64,000 nt of DNA. Source: Argentina anserina. Taxonomy: Eukaryota; Streptophyta; Magnoliopsida; Rosales; Rosaceae. Position 1 is the first letter of the stretch. Each line of letters opens with the position of its first letter. The position numbers were made by a program, and so were the translations under genes. The stretch covers positions 496,001 through 560,000 of the forward strand of contig NW_026089511.1 of NCBI RefSeq assembly GCF_933775445.1. Reading direction: 5' to 3'. Positions 58,361-64,000 of this stretch are shown one piece after another. A model generated the notes under the pieces. The model saw only the letters and a list, made by a program, of their open reading frames with translations. It searched no databases and had not been told where the DNA came from.

Positions 58361-61300
58361 AGAAAGCCTTACAGAAAGATACTCAAACGAGAAATGAAAA
58401 GATACACAATTGGAATAGTAAAGATACGCAAACGATGTAAAGATACTCAGTTTGAAAGAAACACACTCCCACACTTGCAAAACTCTCAAATTCAATAGAA
58501 ACTCGCATCAGAAAGCCTTACAGAAAGATACTCAAACGAGAAATGAAAAGATACACAATTCGAATAGTAAAGATACGCAAATGATGTAAAGATACACAAT
58601 TGGAATAGTAAACATACGCAAAAGATGTAAAGATACTCAGTTTGAAAGAAACACACTCCCACACTTGCAAAACTCTCAAATTCAAAAGAAACTCGCATCA
58701 GAAAGCCTTACAGAAAGATACTCAAACGAGAAATGAAAAGATACACAATTCGAATAGTAAAGATACGCAAATGATGTAAAGATACACAATTGGAATAGTA
58801 AACATACGCAAAAGATGTAAAGATACTCAGTTTGAAAGAAACACACTCCCACACTTGCAAAACTCTCAAATTCAATAGAAACTCGCATCAGAAAGCCTTA
58901 CAGAAAGATACTCAAACGAGAAATGAAAAGATACACAATTGGAATAGTAAAGATACGCAAACGATGTAAAGAAACACAATTGGAATAGTAAAGATACGCA
59001 AACGATGTAAAGATACTCAGTTTGAAAGAAACACACTCCCACACTTGCAAAACTCTCAAATACAATAGAAACTCGCATCAGAAGCCTTACAGAAAGATAC
59101 TCAAACGAGAAATGAAAAGATACACAATTCGAATAGTAAAGATACGCAAATGATGTAAAGATACACAATTGGAATAGTAAACATACGCAAAAGATGTAAA
59201 GATACTCAGTTTGAAAGAAACACACTCCCACACTTGCAAAACTCTCAAATTCAATAGAAACTCGCATCAGAAAGCCTTACAAAAAGATACTCAAACGAGA
59301 AATGAAAAGATACACAATTGGAATAGTAAAGATATGCAAACGATGTAAAGAAACACAATTGGAATAGTAAACATACGCAAAAGATGTAAAGATACTCAGT
59401 TTGAAAGAAACACACTCCCACACTTGCAAAACTCTCAAATTCAATAGAAACTCGCATCAGAAAGCCTTACAGAAAGATACTCAAACGAGAAATGAAAAGA
59501 TAGACAATTGGAATAGTAAAGATACGCAATCGATGTAAAGATACTCAGTTTGAAAGAAACACACTCCCACACTTGCAAAACTCTCAAATACAATAGAAAC
59601 TCGCATCAGAAGCCTTACAGAAAGATACTCAAACGAGAAATGAAAAGATACACAATTGGAATAGTAAATATACGCAAACGATGTAAAGATACACAATTGG
59701 AATAGTAAAGATACGCAAAACGATGTAAAGATACTCAGTTTGAAAGAAACACACTCCCACACTTGCAAAACTCTCAAATTCAATAGAAACTCGCATCAGA
59801 AAGCCTTACAGAAAGATACTCAAACGAGAAATGAAAAGATACACAATTGGAATAGTAAAGATACGCAATCGATGTAAAGATACTCAGTTTGAAAGAAACA
59901 CACTCCCACACTTGCAAAACTCTTAAATACAATAGAAACTCGAATCAGAAGCCTTACAGAAAGATACTCAAACGAGAAATGAAAAGATACACAATTGGAA
60001 TAGTAAATATACGCAAACGATGTAAAGATAGACAATTGGAATAGTAAAGATACGCAATCGATGTAAAGATACTCAGTTTGAAAGAAACACACTCCCACAC
60101 TTGCAAAACTCTCAAATTCAATAGAAACTCGCATCAGAAAGCCTTACAGAAAGATACTCAAACGAGAAATGAAAAGATACACAATTCGAATAGTAAAGAT
60201 ACACAAATGATGTAAAGAAACACAATTGGAATAGTAAAGATACGCAAACGATGTAAAGATACTCAGTTTGAAAGAAACACACTCCCACACTTGCAAAACT
60301 CTCAAATACAATAGAAACTCGCATCAGAAGCCTTACAGAAAGATACTCAAACGAGAAATGAAAAGATACACAATTCGAATAGTAAAGATAACGCAAATGA
60401 TGTAAAGATACACAATTGGAATAGTAAACATACGCAAAAGATGTAAAGATACTCAGTTTGAAAGAAACACACTCCCACACTTGCAAAACTCTCAAATTCA
60501 ATAGAAACTCGCATCAGAAAGCCTTACAGAAAGATACTCAAACGAGAAATGAAAAGATACACAATTGGAATAGTAAAGATACGCAAACGATGTAAAGAAA
60601 CACAATTGGAATAGTAAACATACGCAAAAGATGTAAAGATACTCAGTTTGAAAGAAACACACTCCCACACTTGCAAAACTCTCAAATACAATAGAAACTC
60701 GCATCAGAAAGCCTTACAGAAAGATACTCAAACGAGAAATGAAAAGATACACAATTGGAATAGTAAAGATACGCAATCGATGTAAAGATACTCAATTTGA
60801 AAGAAACACACTCCCACACTTGCAAAACTCTCAAATACAATAGAAACTCGAATCAGAAGCCTTACAGAAAGATACTCAAACGAGAAATGAAAAGATACAC
60901 AATTGGAATAGTAAAGATACGCAAACGATGTAAAGATAGACAATTGGAATAGTAAAGATACGCAATCGATGTAAAGATACTCAGTTTGAAAGAAACACAC
61001 TCCCACACTTGCAAAACTCTCAAATTCAATAGAAACTCGCATCAGAAAGCCTTACAGAAAGATACTCAAACGAGAAATGAAAAGATACACAATTCGAATA
61101 GTAAAGATACGCAAATGATGTAAAGAAACACAATTGGAATAGTAAAGATACGCAAACGATGTAAAGATACTCAGTTTGAAAGAAACACACTCCCACACTT
61201 GCAAAACTCTCAAATTCAATAGAAACTCGCATCAGAAAGCCTTACAGAAAGATACTCAAACGAGAAATGAAAAGATACACAATTGGAATAGTAAAGATAC

Positions 61301-64000
61301 GCAATCGATGTAAAGAAACACAATTGGATTAGTAAACATACGCAAAAGATGTAAAGATACTCAGTTTGAAAGAAACACACTCCCACACCTTCAAAACTCT
61401 CAAATTCAATAGAAACTCGCATCAGAAAGCCTTACAGAAAGATACTCAAACGAGAAATGAAAAGATACACAATTGGAATAGTAAAGATACGCAATCGATG
61501 TAAAGATACTCAGTTTGAAAGAAACACACTCCCACACTTGCAAAACTCTCAAATACAATAGAAACTCGAATCAGAAGCCTTACAGAAAGATACTCAAACG
61601 AGAAATGAAAAGATACACAATTGGAATAGTAAAGATACGCAAACGATGTAAAGATAGACAATTGGAATAGTAAAGATACGCAATCGATGTAAAGATACTC
61701 AGTTTGAAAGAAACACACTCCCACACTTGCAAAACTCTCAAATTCAATAGAAACTCGCATCAGAAAGCCTTACAGAAAGATACTCAAACGAGAAATGAAA
61801 AGATACACAATTGGAATAGTAAAGATACGCAAACGATGTAAAGAAACACAATTGGAATAGTAAAGATACGCAAACGATGTAAAGATACTCAGTTTGAAAG
61901 AAACACACTCCCACACTTGCAAAACTCTCAAATACAATAGAAACTCGCATCAGAAGCCTTACAGAAAGATACTCAAACGAGAAATGAAAAGATACACAAT
62001 TGGAATAGTAAAGATACGCAAACGATGTAAAGAAACACAATTGGAATAGTAAATATACGCAAACGATGTAAAGATACACAATTGGAATAGTAAAGATACG
62101 CAAACGATGTAAAGATACTCAGTTTGAAAGAAACACACTCCCACACTTGCAAAACTCTCAAATTCAATAGAAACTCGCATCAGAAAGCCTTACAGAAAGA
62201 TACTCAAACGAGAAATGAAAAGAAACACAATTGGAATAGTAAAGATACGCAATCGATGTAAAGATACTCAGTTTGAAAGAAACACACTCCCACACTTGCA
62301 AAACTCTCAAATACAATAGAAACTCGAATCAGAAGCCTTACAGAAAGATACTCAAACGAGAAATGAAAAGATACACAATTGGAATAGTAAAGATACGCAA
62401 ACGATGTAAAGATAGACAATTGGAATAGTAAAGATACGCAATCGATGTAAAGATACTCAGTTTGAAAGAAACACACTCCCACACTTGCAAAACTCTCAAA
62501 TTCAATAGAAACTCGCATCAGAAAGCCTTACAGAAAGATACTCAAACGAGAAATGAAAAGATACACAATTCGAATAGTAAAGATACGCAAATGATGTAAA
62601 GAAACACAATTGGAATAGTAAAGATACGCAAACGATGTAAAGATACTCAGTTTGAAAGAAACACACTCCCACACTTGCAAAACTCTCAAATTCAATAGAA
62701 ACTCGCATCAGAAAGCCTTACAGAAAGATACTCAAACGAGAAATGAAAAGATACACAATTGGAATAGTAAATATACGCAAACGATGTAAAGATACACAAT
62801 TGGAATAGTAAAGATACGCAAACGATGTAAAGATACTCAGTTTGAAAGAAACACACTCCCACACTTGCAAAACTCTCAAATTCAATAGAAACTCGCATCA
62901 GAAAGCCTTACAGAAAGATACTCAAACGAGAAATGAAAAGATACACAATTGGAATAATAAAGATACGCAATCGATGTAAAGATACTCAGTTTGAAAGAAA
63001 CACACTCCCACACTTGCAAAACTCTCAAATACAATAGAAACTCGAATCAGAAGCCTTACAGAAAGATACTCAAACGAGAAATGAAAAGATACACAATTGG
63101 AATAGTAAAGATACGCAAACGATGTAAAGAAACACAATTGGAATAGTAAAGATACGCAAACGATGTAAAGAAACTAAGTTTGAAAGAAACACACTCCCAC
63201 ACTTGCAAAACTCTCAAATACAATAGAAACTCGCATCAGAAGCCTTACAGAAAGATACTCAAACGAGAAATGAAAAGATACACAATTGGAATAGTAAATA
63301 TACGCAAACGATGTAAAGATACACAATTGGAATAGTAAAGATACGCAAACGATGTAAAGATACTCAGTTTGAAAGAAACACACTCCCACACTTGCAAAAC
63401 TCTCAAATTCAATAGAAACTCGCATCAGAAAGCCTTACAGAAAGATACTCAAACGAGAAATGAAAAGAAACACAATTGGAATAGTAAAGATACGCAATCG
63501 ATATAAAGATACTCAGTTTGAAAGAAACACACTCCCACACTTGCAAAACTCTCAAATACAATAGAAACTCGAATCAGAAGCCTTACAGAAAGATACTCAA
63601 ACGAGAAATGAAAAGATACACAATTGGAATAGTAAAGATACGCAAACGATGTAAAGATAGACAATTGGAATAGTAAAGATACGCAATCGATGTAAAGATA
63701 CTCAGTTTGAAAGAAACACACTCCCACACTTGCAAAACTCTCAAATTCAATAGAAACTCGCATCAGAAAGCCTTACAGAAAGATACTCAAACGAGAAATG
63801 AAAAGATACACAATTCGAATAGTAAAGATACGCAAATGATGTAAAGAAACACAATTGGAATAGTAAAGATACGCAATGGATGTAAAGATACTCAGTTTGA
63901 AAGAAACACACTCCCACACTTGCAAAACTCTCAAATTCAATCGAAACTCGCATCAGAAAGCCTTACAGAAAGATACTCAAACGAGAAATGAAAAGATACA

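Larger units (their letters stand above)
51543..64000. repeat. Tandem satellite array, right block
   Basis: Same satellite, in register with the middle block across element C and running off the window end. Subfamilies differ by zone: TTTGAAATAAAC, CAAACAGTG and GATGCACAATTGG before about 57.3 kb; GTAAACATACGCAAAAGATG, CAATTCGAATAG and AAAGAAACACAATTGG after about 55.8 kb; GAATCAGAAGCC and AGATAGACAATT from about 59.9 kb. Periods seen include 1960, 638, 608, 2233, 2004, 718 and 758 bp. No gene is seen. Confidence 0.96.

Overview
This window is plant nuclear repeat DNA, very probably pericentromeric or centromeric. It holds no host gene, tRNA or rRNA that I can support. It consists of one AT-rich tandem satellite array, about 29.5 kb once the insertions are removed, interrupted by two insertion complexes of Ty3/gypsy LTR retrotransposons. 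The autonomous copies look like the Athila clade: the RT/RNase H/integrase has Athila-like sequence, the protease has DLGAS, the primer site matches tRNA-Asp, and there is no chromodomain. Nothing identifies the species; 'flowering plant, probably a eudicot' is as far as I would go.

Layout. 1-12643: satellite, with nested higher-order repeats (338, 676, 2597, 3109/3447 bp). 12644-37586: compound Athila-like insertion flanked by the 5-bp duplication TCCCA. It runs truncated LTR1, LTR2, gag-pro/pol copy B, LTR3, gag-pro/pol copy A, LTR4. LTR1 pairs with LTR4 (element A) and LTR2 with LTR3 (element B), so B appears to have jumped into the 5' LTR of A. 37587-41968: satellite. 41969-51542: a related non-autonomous element (C) flanked by ATACT. 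It has lost gag-pol, and its 5' LTR contains a nested solo LTR with its own ATCTT duplication. 51543-64000: satellite with other local subfamilies. Removing each element restores an uninterrupted monomer, and an unoccupied paralogue of each target survives elsewhere in the array.

How the parts work together. A and B encode Gag-protease and RT-RNase H-integrase in one frame, separated by a UAG followed by CAAUUA, the tobamovirus-type readthrough context. Copy A is open throughout. Copy B has a premature TAG in pol and has lost a zinc-knuckle Cys. Element C has no proteins but keeps what an RNA would need to be mobilised: TATA box, tRNA-Asp primer site, a structured leader, hairpins after the former pol end and polypurine tracts. 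The most notable unexplained signals are (i) the readthrough junction, (ii) RNA hairpins conserved between A/B and C, one with a base-pair swap, (iii) a short word repeated in the transcribed LTR that is CGCTTCG in A/B but CGCTAAG in C, and (iv) two independent self-insertions at almost the same LTR position.
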